Positions 17,389 through 25,057 of a stretch of 64,000 nt of DNA are shown here, in pieces (the first letter of the stretch is position 1; each line of letters opens with the position of its first letter). A program made the translations under genes and the position numbers. The notes under the pieces are model-generated. The model had not been told where the DNA came from and did no database searches. It was given only the letters and a program-made list of their open reading frames with translations. Origin of the DNA: Bacillota bacterium (GTDB lineage Bacteria > Bacillota > Clostridia > Oscillospirales > Ruminococcaceae); contig JAEWPV010000009.1 in assembly GCA_023460535.1 (NCBI GenBank), positions 13,875 through 77,874 of the forward strand, read 5' to 3'.

Positions 17389-17434
17389 CCCCCGGCAAAG
17401 GCTAGACAAGATATTGGCTAGCCTTTGCCGGGGG
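17389..17434. repeat. Perfect 17-bp GC-rich hairpin
   Basis: CCCCCGGCAAAGGCTAG (17389-17405) and its exact complement (17418-17434) around a 12-base loop. No T-run follows, so it is not a standard terminator. Confidence 0.8.
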
Positions 17435-17521
17435 TCCGGATTTGTAAGCGTTTATTCGTGAACAGGGCTAAACGATATGAACGAATACATTCTGGCGAGT
17501 GACTTATGTTATCGAAATAAG

Positions 17522-17566
17522 CCCCCCGAACCTGATTGCGCCATCATTGCAATCAGGTTCGGGGGG
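17522..17566. repeat. Perfect 18-bp GC-rich hairpin
   Basis: CCCCCCGAACCTGATTGC (17522-17539) and its exact complement (17549-17566) around a 9-base loop. Core shared with 16361-16401. No T-run follows. Confidence 0.8.
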
Positions 17567-17926
17567 GTAGTTGGATTAGGTCATAATGAGGTACATCAGT
17601 TTGTTGTTTTAAATTTTGATTTGGTACATTTCATGTCTACCACTAAAGGTGATCATTCATGGGGTAATATGGGCGAATCTGACGGTGCCTATCTCAAGTC
17701 ATTATTCATTGTGTGCTATGCTGACTCGTTAATCTGTCTATCGTTTGTTCCATCTTTCAGGGCTGTTTTTGCATCGTCACGATATTTACAAACACATCCA
17801 ATGCAAGGACGGAGTGAACTTGTTTTCTTCCAGTGCAATCATACGTTGCAAGATGGTATACAGAAATCACCCAGTGCTCCTGTTATTTAATTAATTGGGG
17901 AAAATAGATAAAATTCTACTATTTAA

Positions 17927-17954
17927 TTTACTTTTGTATTTTTTCCAATATAAT
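17927..17954 (+). promoter_or_regulatory. Possible promoter of the helicase gene pair
   Basis: TTTACT (17927-17932), 16-bp spacer, TATAAT (17949-17954). It gives a leader of about 180 bases before the ATG at 18140. Confidence 0.45.
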
Positions 17955-18139
17955 AACAAGTGTAATGGGTTTTTACAACCGCTTGCAGGGCAGAAGAAAC
18001 GATTACAAGGTGATATCATTATGACCAAGACAAATATATCTAAGATTGTATTTAAATGTGCGGCACTTGAATAGGTAGTTCATCATATATAAAACTTTTA
18101 TGGATATATTTCGAAAAATGTTGACGTGAGGGCATATGA

Positions 18140-21100
18140 ATGGAAAAATATACGGCTACTTATACGGGTATCAAAAATTGCTTTGTTATACAAAACATAG
18201 ATGGGCCGGATTATGTAGACCAATATTACAGTCTCTTATGTGTTACAAAGAATATATTGATGAGGGGTCGAGTTAGCCGCCCCTCTCAATATTTGTTATC
18301 TGAACTGGGGGAGCTAAGCCATACAGAGCAGAATGACAAGCCTGTGATGCTTTTATCACAGGAGATGCCGAAATGGAATCAACGCATTAAGGGAAGCCGT
18401 GAAACCAATGACTATCCTGCTGAGGATTTCTTTATCAATATTATACCAGAATTTCTCCCGGAACATAAATTTGTTCAGGGATTGTTGCTTCCAGAAGCCC
18501 GCATTGAGGATATAACACCGAACACTCCGAATAATTTCAAAAATCAACAGGTCGATTTCTTTTTGCCGCAAGCAAATCTTGTCATTGAAATAGATGGAGA
18601 GCAGCATAAGGAAAAAACACAGTTCTATAAAGATATAGAAAGAGATAGTTATCTTAAAAAGAACGGAATAGAAGTTCTGAGAATAACAGCTTCTTCCATA
18701 AGAAACAGAGATGAAGAGTTGATAACTTCTATTGAGACGTTCAAAGAACTTTTAATTCAGAATCAAATCATAAAGGAATATGCTCTGATTTATCGTGATC
18801 ACAATTATTATGAATCCTTTACACATCATTTGATTTATGATGTAGTAATGCGTTTCCAGATCCTTTTAGTAACGATGCTGCAGAAAAATGTGATTTCGTT
18901 TTCTGATCCTGAATGGGAATTTTGTCTGATCAGTAAATTCCCTGATGCACACAAACTGCTACATATTGCTTTTGAAGATGTTGTTTTGTGGTTCGATCAT
19001 TTGTGCCGTCTTAGTAAATTGGAATTTTGTAAACCAACCATTAAAATCAATAAAAAGAAGATGAAAACCCCTATCAAGGTTGATATGGATATTTTCAAAA
19101 GATGGACGGATGAGAATCTTAGCAACCCAGATACAATCTACATTCGAAATGACTATTTCGATAATAAGGATTATTTCCAAGTAAGCACGTCTGAATCGAT
19201 TCGATATCGCGTTGAAATGAATGAAACCTATTCGGACGAGCCTAACCTGAAATTTTTTCTAAAAAATCTATTTGAATATGATGACTTTAACGATGGCCAG
19301 CTGCCGATTATTGCACATGCCTTGAATTTAAATGATACCATTGGTATTCTACCTACAGGGTCAGGTAAATCTCTTTGTTACCAGTTTTGCTGCCTTTTGC
19401 AGCCTACTGTTAATTTTGTGGTTTCACCGATTTTATCGCTTATATATGATCAAAAGGAAAACCTCGATGAGTTTGGAATAACCAGAACAGCCTATATTAC
19501 CAGTGATCAAACGGGGGAAGAGAAAGGGGGTATCATCACCCATTTTGGTAAAGGGAGCTATCTGCTCGTTTGGATTTCACCCGAACGATTTCAAACTAAT
19601 GATTTTCGTAAAGCATTGCAGGAAATCAATATTAAACTGAATTTCTCCTATGCGGTAATTGATGAGGTGCACTGCCTTTCTGAGTGGGGACACGATTTTC
19701 GCACCTCTTATCTCAATCTCGCAAAAACCATACGAAGATATTGCCCGCAAGCAACTTTCTTGGGACTTACGGCTACCGCCTCTCAGTTTGTTCTGGAAGA
19801 CTTAAAAAGGGAGTTTGAGATAAACGCCGAATCCATAAAATCTGTATCATCCATGAGCAGAAAAGAGCTGACATTTCATGTTTTAAAGTCAGATCGTTCA
19901 GCGAAGTATAATATCCTACTGCAACTTTTAAAATGCTTTAAAGAAAAGAATGGTGAGGTGTTTGAATTAAAAGGCGACCAATCAATCTGTGGCCTTATTT
20001 TTACGGTAACTGCTAACGGAAAAAGAGGGTGCAAAAGCCTTGCATATCTTTTATCAAGCGATTTAAAAATAGCTGTTGAAGCGTATTATGCCGGCTTAGA
20101 CCATGATTTTGGAAAAGGAAAGAAAAAGGCAGTTCAAGATGGTTTTAAGCAGAACCGTACAGCACTTATGGTAGCTACTAAAGCTTTCGGAATGGGCGTA
20201 AACAAGAAAAATATATGCTATACGATTCATTATGGACTACCATGGTCTATTGAAGCGTTTTATCAGGAGGCCGGTCGCGCTGGGAGAGCGGGACAAGCAT
20301 CCGATTGTTATATACTCTACTCTCCCGAGCAGTGTGAAAAAGAAGTAATCGAACAAATCTTTGCGCTGAATACAACGATGGAGCAGTTGGAGCAGCTTAG
20401 AGAAAAACTTGCAAGTGATCTATCCTCGCTTATGTTTTTATGGCAGCAAAATAATGATGGTATAGATGCAGATCTTGGTATGATGCGTTGGGTAATGAAC
20501 TACCTGCATAAGAAAAGCACCACAACAATTGCTTGCGATAAAAACCACAAAAAGAGTGCGGTCGAGAAAGCAATCTATCGCTTAACATTACTTGGGTTCT
20601 TAAATGATTGGACGGTTGTTTCATGGGGGGAAGATACCGGAAGGTTTGAAGTCATGTTTAATGACTACTCCCTAGAGAGCATTCGAGACACTTTCACTGA
20701 TTACATCCGCAGATACGATCCAGTTTTCTCTCTGGATAATAATGCTGATAGGTATCAAACATATCAAAATATCATAAATGATAACACATTAAAGCCATAT
20801 GTCAGGTATATGAAGGCGCTGCTGCAATGGAGCTATGATAATATCGTTTATAGCCGAAGACAATCCATCAACAACATCAGGGTGCTATGCGAAAGTAACA
20901 TGGATAGCGATCAAATAAAGCTATATGTTGATCAATACTTTAAGTTCTCTGAAACAACTATTTTTCTGGACAATATTGTAGCAAAACCCAACGATTATTC
21001 AACATGGTTTGATATTCTTTATACTAAAAATACAAAGGAAGATTTTCATATTGTTTTTGATGCCATAACCAAAGAAAAGGCTGAAGAAATCCTTATCTCC

Positions 21101-21460
21101 TTACAACGCTATCTGGAGAGCTATCGTTATAATACTGGGCTCAACTTTGTTTATGGATTTTTGCGAATTAAGTGTAATCAGTTTTATGGTTCAGATGCAC
21201 CAGATCGTCTGAATGATGCATTTAACACTATAGATGGGTTTGATGTACAAAAGCAGGAACAGATTTTCGCTAAATGCCTTGAATTTGGCTCGACCATGGA
21301 GGATGAAAGTAGAATAATCCTTGGAGAGTATCTTGCTAATCGATATCCGGATATGGCGAAAAGAATCTATATGGAATTACAAGACTACGGTTCACTTTCT
21401 GTGGCATTGTCGGGAATGGCGGAAAGAGTAAATGCAATAAAGGAGAAGTTTATATGGTAG
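18140..21460 (+). CDS. RecQ-like helicase with N-terminal PD-(D/E)XK nuclease domain
   Basis: 1106 residues. Residues about 90-205 form a VSR/DUF559-like nuclease domain: VDFFLPQ (D139), VIEIDGEQH (E150, D152, H156), LKKNGIEVLRI. A helical linker follows. The helicase core has GILPTGSGKS (402-411, Walker A), DEVH (508-511), LTATAS (543-548), AYYAGL, ATKAFGMGVNK and the RecQ motif VI QEAGRAGRAG. The C-terminal 350 residues include a winged-helix-like part and unrecognised helices. It should unwind and cut DNA. The stop overlaps the next gene by 7 bases, so the two act together. In a defence-loaded element this pair is a candidate anti-phage system; I cannot match it to a named one. Confidence 0.88.
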   Translation: MEKYTATYTGIKNCFVIQNIDGPDYVDQYYSLLCVTKNILMRGRVSRPSQYLLSELGELSHTEQNDKPVMLLSQEMPKWNQRIKGSRETNDYPAEDFFINIIPEFLPEHKFVQGLLLPEARIEDITPNTPNNFKNQQVDFFLPQANLVIEIDGEQHKEKTQFYKDIERDSYLKKNGIEVLRITASSIRNRDEELITSIETFKELLIQNQIIKEYALIYRDHNYYESFTHHLIYDVVMRFQILLVTMLQKNVISFSDPEWEFCLISKFPDAHKLLHIAFEDVVLWFDHLCRLSKLEFCKPTIKINKKKMKTPIKVDMDIFKRWTDENLSNPDTIYIRNDYFDNKDYFQVSTSESIRYRVEMNETYSDEPNLKFFLKNLFEYDDFNDGQLPIIAHALNLNDTIGILPTGSGKSLCYQFCCLLQPTVNFVVSPILSLIYDQKENLDEFGITRTAYITSDQTGEEKGGIITHFGKGSYLLVWISPERFQTNDFRKALQEINIKLNFSYAVIDEVHCLSEWGHDFRTSYLNLAKTIRRYCPQATFLGLTATASQFVLEDLKREFEINAESIKSVSSMSRKELTFHVLKSDRSAKYNILLQLLKCFKEKNGEVFELKGDQSICGLIFTVTANGKRGCKSLAYLLSSDLKIAVEAYYAGLDHDFGKGKKKAVQDGFKQNRTALMVATKAFGMGVNKKNICYTIHYGLPWSIEAFYQEAGRAGRAGQASDCYILYSPEQCEKEVIEQIFALNTTMEQLEQLREKLASDLSSLMFLWQQNNDGIDADLGMMRWVMNYLHKKSTTTIACDKNHKKSAVEKAIYRLTLLGFLNDWTVVSWGEDTGRFEVMFNDYSLESIRDTFTDYIRRYDPVFSLDNNADRYQTYQNIINDNTLKPYVRYMKALLQWSYDNIVYSRRQSINNIRVLCESNMDSDQIKLYVDQYFKFSETTIFLDNIVAKPNDYSTWFDILYTKNTKEDFHIVFDAITKEKAEEILISLQRYLESYRYNTGLNFVYGFLRIKCNQFYGSDAPDRLNDAFNTIDGFDVQKQEQIFAKCLEFGSTMEDESRIILGEYLANRYPDMAKRIYMELQDYGSLSVALSGMAERVNAIKEKFIW

Positions 21461-22020
21461 ACTTACAAAGACTCGATTCTATTATTGATGATTTGGGTGA
21501 AAGCACAGCCAACTTTCTCAACATTTCGAATATTACCGAAAAGGTGCAGCAGACTGTATTATTAGTTGATGAAAGCGTCTCTAATTTAAGTAATGTTATA
21601 AACGAAGTTCATGATTTAAATACCAATCAATCCGCTATGCAGGAAGCTATCAGTACAACTTATCAAAATCTTGAGGAGCATTTCAAGACGGTTCAGCTTC
21701 AAAATGCCCAACTTACCAGCCAGGTTAACACGCTGTTGTTGGAAATCAAGAATGAAGGTTATTCCTTAAACAAACAGCTTGAAGTTGCATTGCTAGCCAA
21801 AATGGAAATATTGAAATCTGATATCCTGCTAGAAAACAGAAGCAAAGCATTGGAAACACAAGAAATTATCGCGAAATCATACAAGGCTCTATTAGATGAC
21901 CAAAAGGACTTGGCACAATCGCTTAAAATCGTTTCCAAGAGATTGAAGACTTCTTATGCAATCGGAGGAGCCGGTATTTTGGTTGCTGTACTAATATTAC
22001 TGCTGACATTGTTGAAATAG
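21454..22020 (+). CDS. Coiled-coil protein with C-terminal membrane anchor, helicase partner
   Basis: 188 residues, start overlapping the helicase stop. Residues about 15-160 are helical with heptad-like spacing (coiled coil), and the last 25 residues are one membrane segment (YAIGGAGILVAVLILLLTLL) ending in K. Such tail-anchored topology leaves the coiled coil in the cytoplasm, where it could hold the helicase-nuclease at the membrane or form a higher-order complex. No family recognised. Translational coupling supports a shared function. Confidence 0.75.
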   Translation: MVDLQRLDSIIDDLGESTANFLNISNITEKVQQTVLLVDESVSNLSNVINEVHDLNTNQSAMQEAISTTYQNLEEHFKTVQLQNAQLTSQVNTLLLEIKNEGYSLNKQLEVALLAKMEILKSDILLENRSKALETQEIIAKSYKALLDDQKDLAQSLKIVSKRLKTSYAIGGAGILVAVLILLLTLLK

Positions 22021-22352
22021 TTTGTATTACGTTTTCGCAGGAAAAAAGATTAGCCTGTGAGTGTCTGGTTGTGGCGGATTCAATATAAAGAAAACCCGAA
22101 GTCCGGCTACAAGGACCAACAGCAGGGGGAGGCAGAGCCTGATAAACTTGCATCATGATGCGGTTCCACAAAGTCTCTTTCATACGAATACTATAATCCC
22201 GCAATCATTTTATGATTGCGGGATTATTTTTTTATTTTCACAAAAAGACTCTATATAGATGTAGGGCGTTCCGTTTGCTAATTAAAAAGCTCAATCAGAT
22301 TAAAACGGCAAAGATATGGCAAACGTATGATTTAAGAAGGGAGAGACGTTAC
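22021..22352. other. Gap between helicase pair and recombinase module
   Basis: Ends the helicase transcript with the terminator at 22194-22234. A frame at about 22064-22160 reads WRIQYKENPKSGYKDQQQGE without a start codon and could be a gene remnant, but it is not identified. Confidence 0.4.
22194..22234 (+). terminator. Strong terminator after the helicase pair
   Basis: A perfect 15-bp stem (22194-22208 with 22212-22226) with a TTT loop is followed by TTTTTTTT. Confidence 0.92.
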
Positions 22353-22580
22353 ATGAGGATTGAAATTAACAAGCAAAACAGAATTATATCCGTATGGTTT
22401 AGCAATGAAGAAAAGAACAGCAGTTTACCAGCTAAACTCAGACATCAGTATTCTTTTTTAATGAAACAAGGGTATCTGGTAGCGGAGTATTACTCAGGCA
22501 AACAGGAGCTACTGGAATGCACACGCAATCTTCTGGTTCATAACATCCGCAACAAGTGCAGTAATAACATCTGCTCATAA
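22353..22580 (+). CDS. Small basic protein upstream of the serine recombinase
   Basis: 75 residues from ATG 22353, after GGGAG. The sequence MRIEINKQNRIISVWFSNEE, then YLVAEYYSGKQELLECTRNLL, belongs to a type of small protein that I know from clostridial elements just ahead of large serine recombinases. Its function is not established; a recombination directionality factor or recombinase modulator is a reasonable guess from position. The recombinase promoter starts 33 bases after its stop. Confidence 0.75.
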   Translation: MRIEINKQNRIISVWFSNEEKNSSLPAKLRHQYSFLMKQGYLVAEYYSGKQELLECTRNLLVHNIRNKCSNNICS

Positions 22581-22612
22581 ATAATGATTGAGTTACAGGT
22601 TGCAGGATATGT

Positions 22613-22641
22613 TTGCAATCTGTATGTACATATAGTACAAT
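22613..22641 (+). promoter_or_regulatory. Sigma-A promoter of the serine recombinase
   Basis: TTGCAA (22613-22618), 17-bp spacer, TACAAT (22636-22641). The -10 overlaps the left arm of the inverted repeat at 22638-22697. Confidence 0.65.
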
Positions 22642-22697
22642 GTTATATGTATATTTCGACAAAGGAGAGATTACATTGGTGGAGACATATAACATTG
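22638..22697. repeat. 13-bp inverted repeat at the recombinase promoter, resembles the att arms
   Basis: CAATGTTATATGT (22638-22650) and ACATATAACATTG (22685-22697) are exact inverted copies flanking the ribosome binding site and start codon. They match the attachment-site arms (CAATGTTATCAGT / ACTGATAACATTG) at 11 of 13 positions. A second nested palindrome, TACATATA...TATATGTA, spans 22627-22651. The recombinase probably binds here and represses itself. Confidence 0.65.
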
Positions 22698-24832
22698 CGG
22701 GTTATTGCCGTATCTCTGTTGACGATGAACTTGATAGAGATAATACATCAATTGAAAACCAGAAGGCTATTATACAAGATTTCACTACGAAAAAATTTCC
22801 GGGCAGCACAGTGGATTTTTATGAGGATCGAGATCGCTCCGGCTATACGTTTGAACAACGTGAGGGTTATCAAAAAATGCGTCTGCTCCTCATGAATCAT
22901 CAATATGACATCCTGATTGTAAAGGATTTTTCTCGTTTTGCGCGAAGGAATAGCAGGGGACTCGTTGAGCTTGAAGATTTAAGGGATCAAGGTGTTCGTA
23001 TTATTTCAATTGGAGATAGTATAGACTATCCTACCTATGATGACTGGACGGCAATTCAATTCCGCTTCTTGATTAACGAAATGCCTGTAACAGATACAAG
23101 CAAAAAAGTAAAATCAGTCATTGCCCGTCGTCAAAATGATGCAAAATGGATCTGCGCAGTTCCGTACGGTTATATCATAACCAACACAAAAACCATGACG
23201 TTTGAAGTAGATCCACCCGCTGCTGAGGTTGTACGCTTAATCTACAATCTTTATAACGAAGGTTGGGGATATAAAAAGATTGCAAATCATTTGACCGATT
23301 TAAAAATCCAAACACCGCGCATGAATGAAAGGGCACGTAAGGAGATGGCGGGTGAGGAAACCAACATTATAGCAAAACCGCAATGGAGCATTGTCACAGT
23401 CCAAGGAATTTTAGATAACGACTTCTATATCGGTACCTTGCGCCAGGGAAAATACACACGAAAGAAGATTAACGGACAGGATAAGAAACTTGATGAGTCT
23501 GATCACATCGTGTTTGAAAATCACCACGAGTCAATTATTGATTTTCGTGTATTTGCAAGGACGCGTGAGCAACGAAAGCTGCGAACGTCCTCTAACTATC
23601 GTGGCATAAAGAAATATGACAACGATTATTCAGGATTTCTGGTTTGTGGTGATTGTGGCAGCCCGATGTTTTCTATGAGCAGGAATGATCTAAAACCGGC
23701 CTATACATGTGGCGCCTATCATCGCAGAGGCTTAAAAGGATGCACGAGCCACCATACTCGTGTAGAAATACTGGATCACTTACTTAAAGAGTACATCAGA
23801 AAAATCAAAGAGAATTCTGCCGATATGCTAGAGACTTTGAATGACTCCATTAAAAAGGAAAGTACAGAAGTAAAGCATAATGAGCAGACGGCATCGATTC
23901 TTAATCGACAGCTTGAGGATTCATATGAAGAACTCAAAGCTACCAAACGCCAACGAATTCGCGACCTTATGAAGAAGCCGGATAACGAAGCAATCATAGA
24001 ACAAACCTATGATGAATTGGAGGCCGAATTAGAAGATCGGATAGCGGGGCTGAAGAATCAGATTAAACTCACCGAGAATAAACGTAATACAATTATTCAA
24101 ATTAACCGTATTGCAAAAACCGCGATGGAAATTCTTGATGAGATTCTTCTGAAGGATAAGCTTGATAAAAGGGATCTGGGCTTTCTCATTGAAAAGATAT
24201 ATGTCTATGAAGACCACATCCAAATCGAGTTGAAATCTGATATCGACCATCTGCTTCAGAGCGGAGAGTTATCGTGTGATGAGGATACGAAGGTTGTGGT
24301 AGATAAAAAGACAAAAAACGTTGTTGTTACTTCAAAAAAGCAAACAGATAGGGGCACTTCAACCAATGTTATCAGTGGCGGCGACCCCCTAGAGATATAT
24401 ACCGATAACGACGGTGAGGTTATCTTTAAAAAGTATTCCCCCATTGGGGAGCTTTCATCCTTCGCCACACAGTATGCCGACGTGCTGTACAAAACAGGCG
24501 GCGAGCCGGTGGTGGTGTGTGACCGCGATCATGTCATTGCGGTTTCGGGTATACCCAAAAAGGAGCTCATTGAACGCCGGGTCTCTCCGCAGCTTGAAGA
24601 GCTGATGGAGCAACGCAAAACCTACTCCTACTCCGGCAAGGATCAGCGCAAGATGCAGCCTGTGGAAGGTGTCGAGCGCTATGCGCTGGTTTGCGCGCCA
24701 ATTATCGCCTCCGGCGACGTGGCAGGCTCTGTTATGTATCTGTGCGGAGACACACCCAATCCCGTCACCGACGTGGAAGTTAAGCTGGTGCAGGCGGCAG
24801 CGTCGTTTTTGGGAAAACAGATGGAAGAATAG
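22676..24832 (+). CDS. Large serine recombinase fused in frame to the C-terminal part of SpoVT
   Basis: 718 residues from TTG 22676 (or GTG 22679), both behind AAAGGAG at 22661; an upstream ATG at 22613 lies inside the promoter and is unlikely. The catalytic resolvase domain has Ser14 in YCRISVDD and the FSRFARRN helix. The Recombinase domain is at about 160-270, a zinc ribbon at about 320-360 (CGDCGSPMF, then YTCGAYHRRGLKGC), and a coiled coil at about 370-470. Native recombinase sequence ends at codon 569 (24382). Without any stop it continues into 149 codons of SpoVT (DPLEIYTDNDGEV onward), including the GAF-like ligand domain. In the excised circle the same frame would read a 27-residue tail now found at 4690-4770. 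This enzyme very probably catalyses integration and excision at spoVT. Confidence 0.9.
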   Translation: MVETYNIAGYCRISVDDELDRDNTSIENQKAIIQDFTTKKFPGSTVDFYEDRDRSGYTFEQREGYQKMRLLLMNHQYDILIVKDFSRFARRNSRGLVELEDLRDQGVRIISIGDSIDYPTYDDWTAIQFRFLINEMPVTDTSKKVKSVIARRQNDAKWICAVPYGYIITNTKTMTFEVDPPAAEVVRLIYNLYNEGWGYKKIANHLTDLKIQTPRMNERARKEMAGEETNIIAKPQWSIVTVQGILDNDFYIGTLRQGKYTRKKINGQDKKLDESDHIVFENHHESIIDFRVFARTREQRKLRTSSNYRGIKKYDNDYSGFLVCGDCGSPMFSMSRNDLKPAYTCGAYHRRGLKGCTSHHTRVEILDHLLKEYIRKIKENSADMLETLNDSIKKESTEVKHNEQTASILNRQLEDSYEELKATKRQRIRDLMKKPDNEAIIEQTYDELEAELEDRIAGLKNQIKLTENKRNTIIQINRIAKTAMEILDEILLKDKLDKRDLGFLIEKIYVYEDHIQIELKSDIDHLLQSGELSCDEDTKVVVDKKTKNVVVTSKKQTDRGTSTNVISGGDPLEIYTDNDGEVIFKKYSPIGELSSFATQYADVLYKTGGEPVVVCDRDHVIAVSGIPKKELIERRVSPQLEELMEQRKTYSYSGKDQRKMQPVEGVERYALVCAPIIASGDVAGSVMYLCGDTPNPVTDVEVKLVQAAASFLGKQMEE
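24362..24390 (+). other. attR of the spoVT element
   Basis: Element arm CAATGTTATCAGT (24364-24376), GGCGGC, shared core GACCC (24383-24387), then chromosomal half-site CCTAGAG. With attL it rebuilds attP and attB. Confidence 0.82.
24383..24832 (+). pseudogene. spoVT: spoVT, displaced 3' part (149 codons)
   Basis: From Asp-Pro-Leu-Glu-Ile onward this is SpoVT residues 32-180: the end of the AbrB fold (FKKYSPIGELS) and the C-terminal GAF-like domain (VVCDRDHVIAVSGIPKKEL, ending in KQMEE). Joined to the fragment at 4597-4689 it gives a 180-residue protein, the usual SpoVT length. Here it is expressed only as the tail of the recombinase. The rimP operon follows 225 bases later. Confidence 0.9.
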
Positions 24833-24893
24833 TCGCATTTTGTATGATTGCTTGCTCACACACAATTTAGTTCATAATAATGTAAGATAACGC

Positions 24894-24922
24894 TTGCAAA
24901 ACAAGTGCGATTATGGTATCGT
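24894..24922 (+). promoter_or_regulatory. Possible promoter of the rimP-nusA-infB operon
   Basis: TTGCAA (24894-24899), 17-bp spacer, TATCGT (24917-24922). A moderate match. Confidence 0.4.
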
Positions 24923-24947
24923 TATAAAGGTAATTAAAGTTCGTGTG

Positions 24948-24971
24948 AAAGAGTGGGAAGCCCCACTCTTT
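24948..24971 (+). ncRNA. Leader hairpin of the rimP operon
   Basis: AAAGAGTGGG (24948-24957) pairs with CCCACTCTTT (24962-24971) around AAGC. A short GUGGG/CCCAC hairpin ahead of rimP is common in Firmicutes rimP leaders and may serve transcript control or stability. Confidence 0.55.
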
Positions 24972-25057
24972 CCTGCGTTATACGGTCTGAGGGTACGGTG
25001 TATAAATAAGCGGTTGCGGTACCGTCCACCTCATCCCCGATGGAATGGAGGATTTGT

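Larger units (their letters stand above)
16936..18139. other. 1.2-kb hairpin-rich region without a convincing gene
   Basis: Contains the second CCCCTTTTT hairpin (17001-17030), an ACATGTACTTTT repeat cluster (17097-17179), two long perfect GC-rich hairpins (17389-17434 and 17522-17566) and a promoter (17927-17954). An open frame at 17477-17890 runs through the second hairpin and has no recognisable product, so it is not called. Confidence 0.6.
4691..24384 (+). mobile_element. 19.7-kb serine-recombinase element inserted in spoVT
   Basis: Boundaries come from joining the two halves of spoVT. The left half ends in GAGGGTGACCC and the right half begins with GCGACCCCCTAG; removing everything between the two GA dinucleotides (4690-4691 and 24383-24384) gives an uninterrupted 180-codon spoVT. 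Both ends carry inverted 13-bp arms, and the recombinase gene abuts the right end, as in elements moved by large serine recombinases. Cargo: type I restriction-modification operon, regulator pair, MBL and nuclease genes, SRAP fragment, RecQ-like helicase pair. Base composition is more AT-rich than the flanking rimP operon, especially from 17600 to 24300. No conjugation genes, capsid genes or replication initiator are visible, so it is probably a mobilisable or passively spread defence island rather than a complete ICE or phage. Confidence 0.88.

Noticed and set aside
16361..17566. CRISPR-like array
   Set aside because: The repeats are hairpins of different sequence and irregular spacing, with no spacers and no cas genes.
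17477..17890. 137-codon open frame in the hairpin region
   Set aside because: It runs straight through the perfect 18-bp hairpin, has no ribosome binding site and its product shows no domain or composition typical of a protein.
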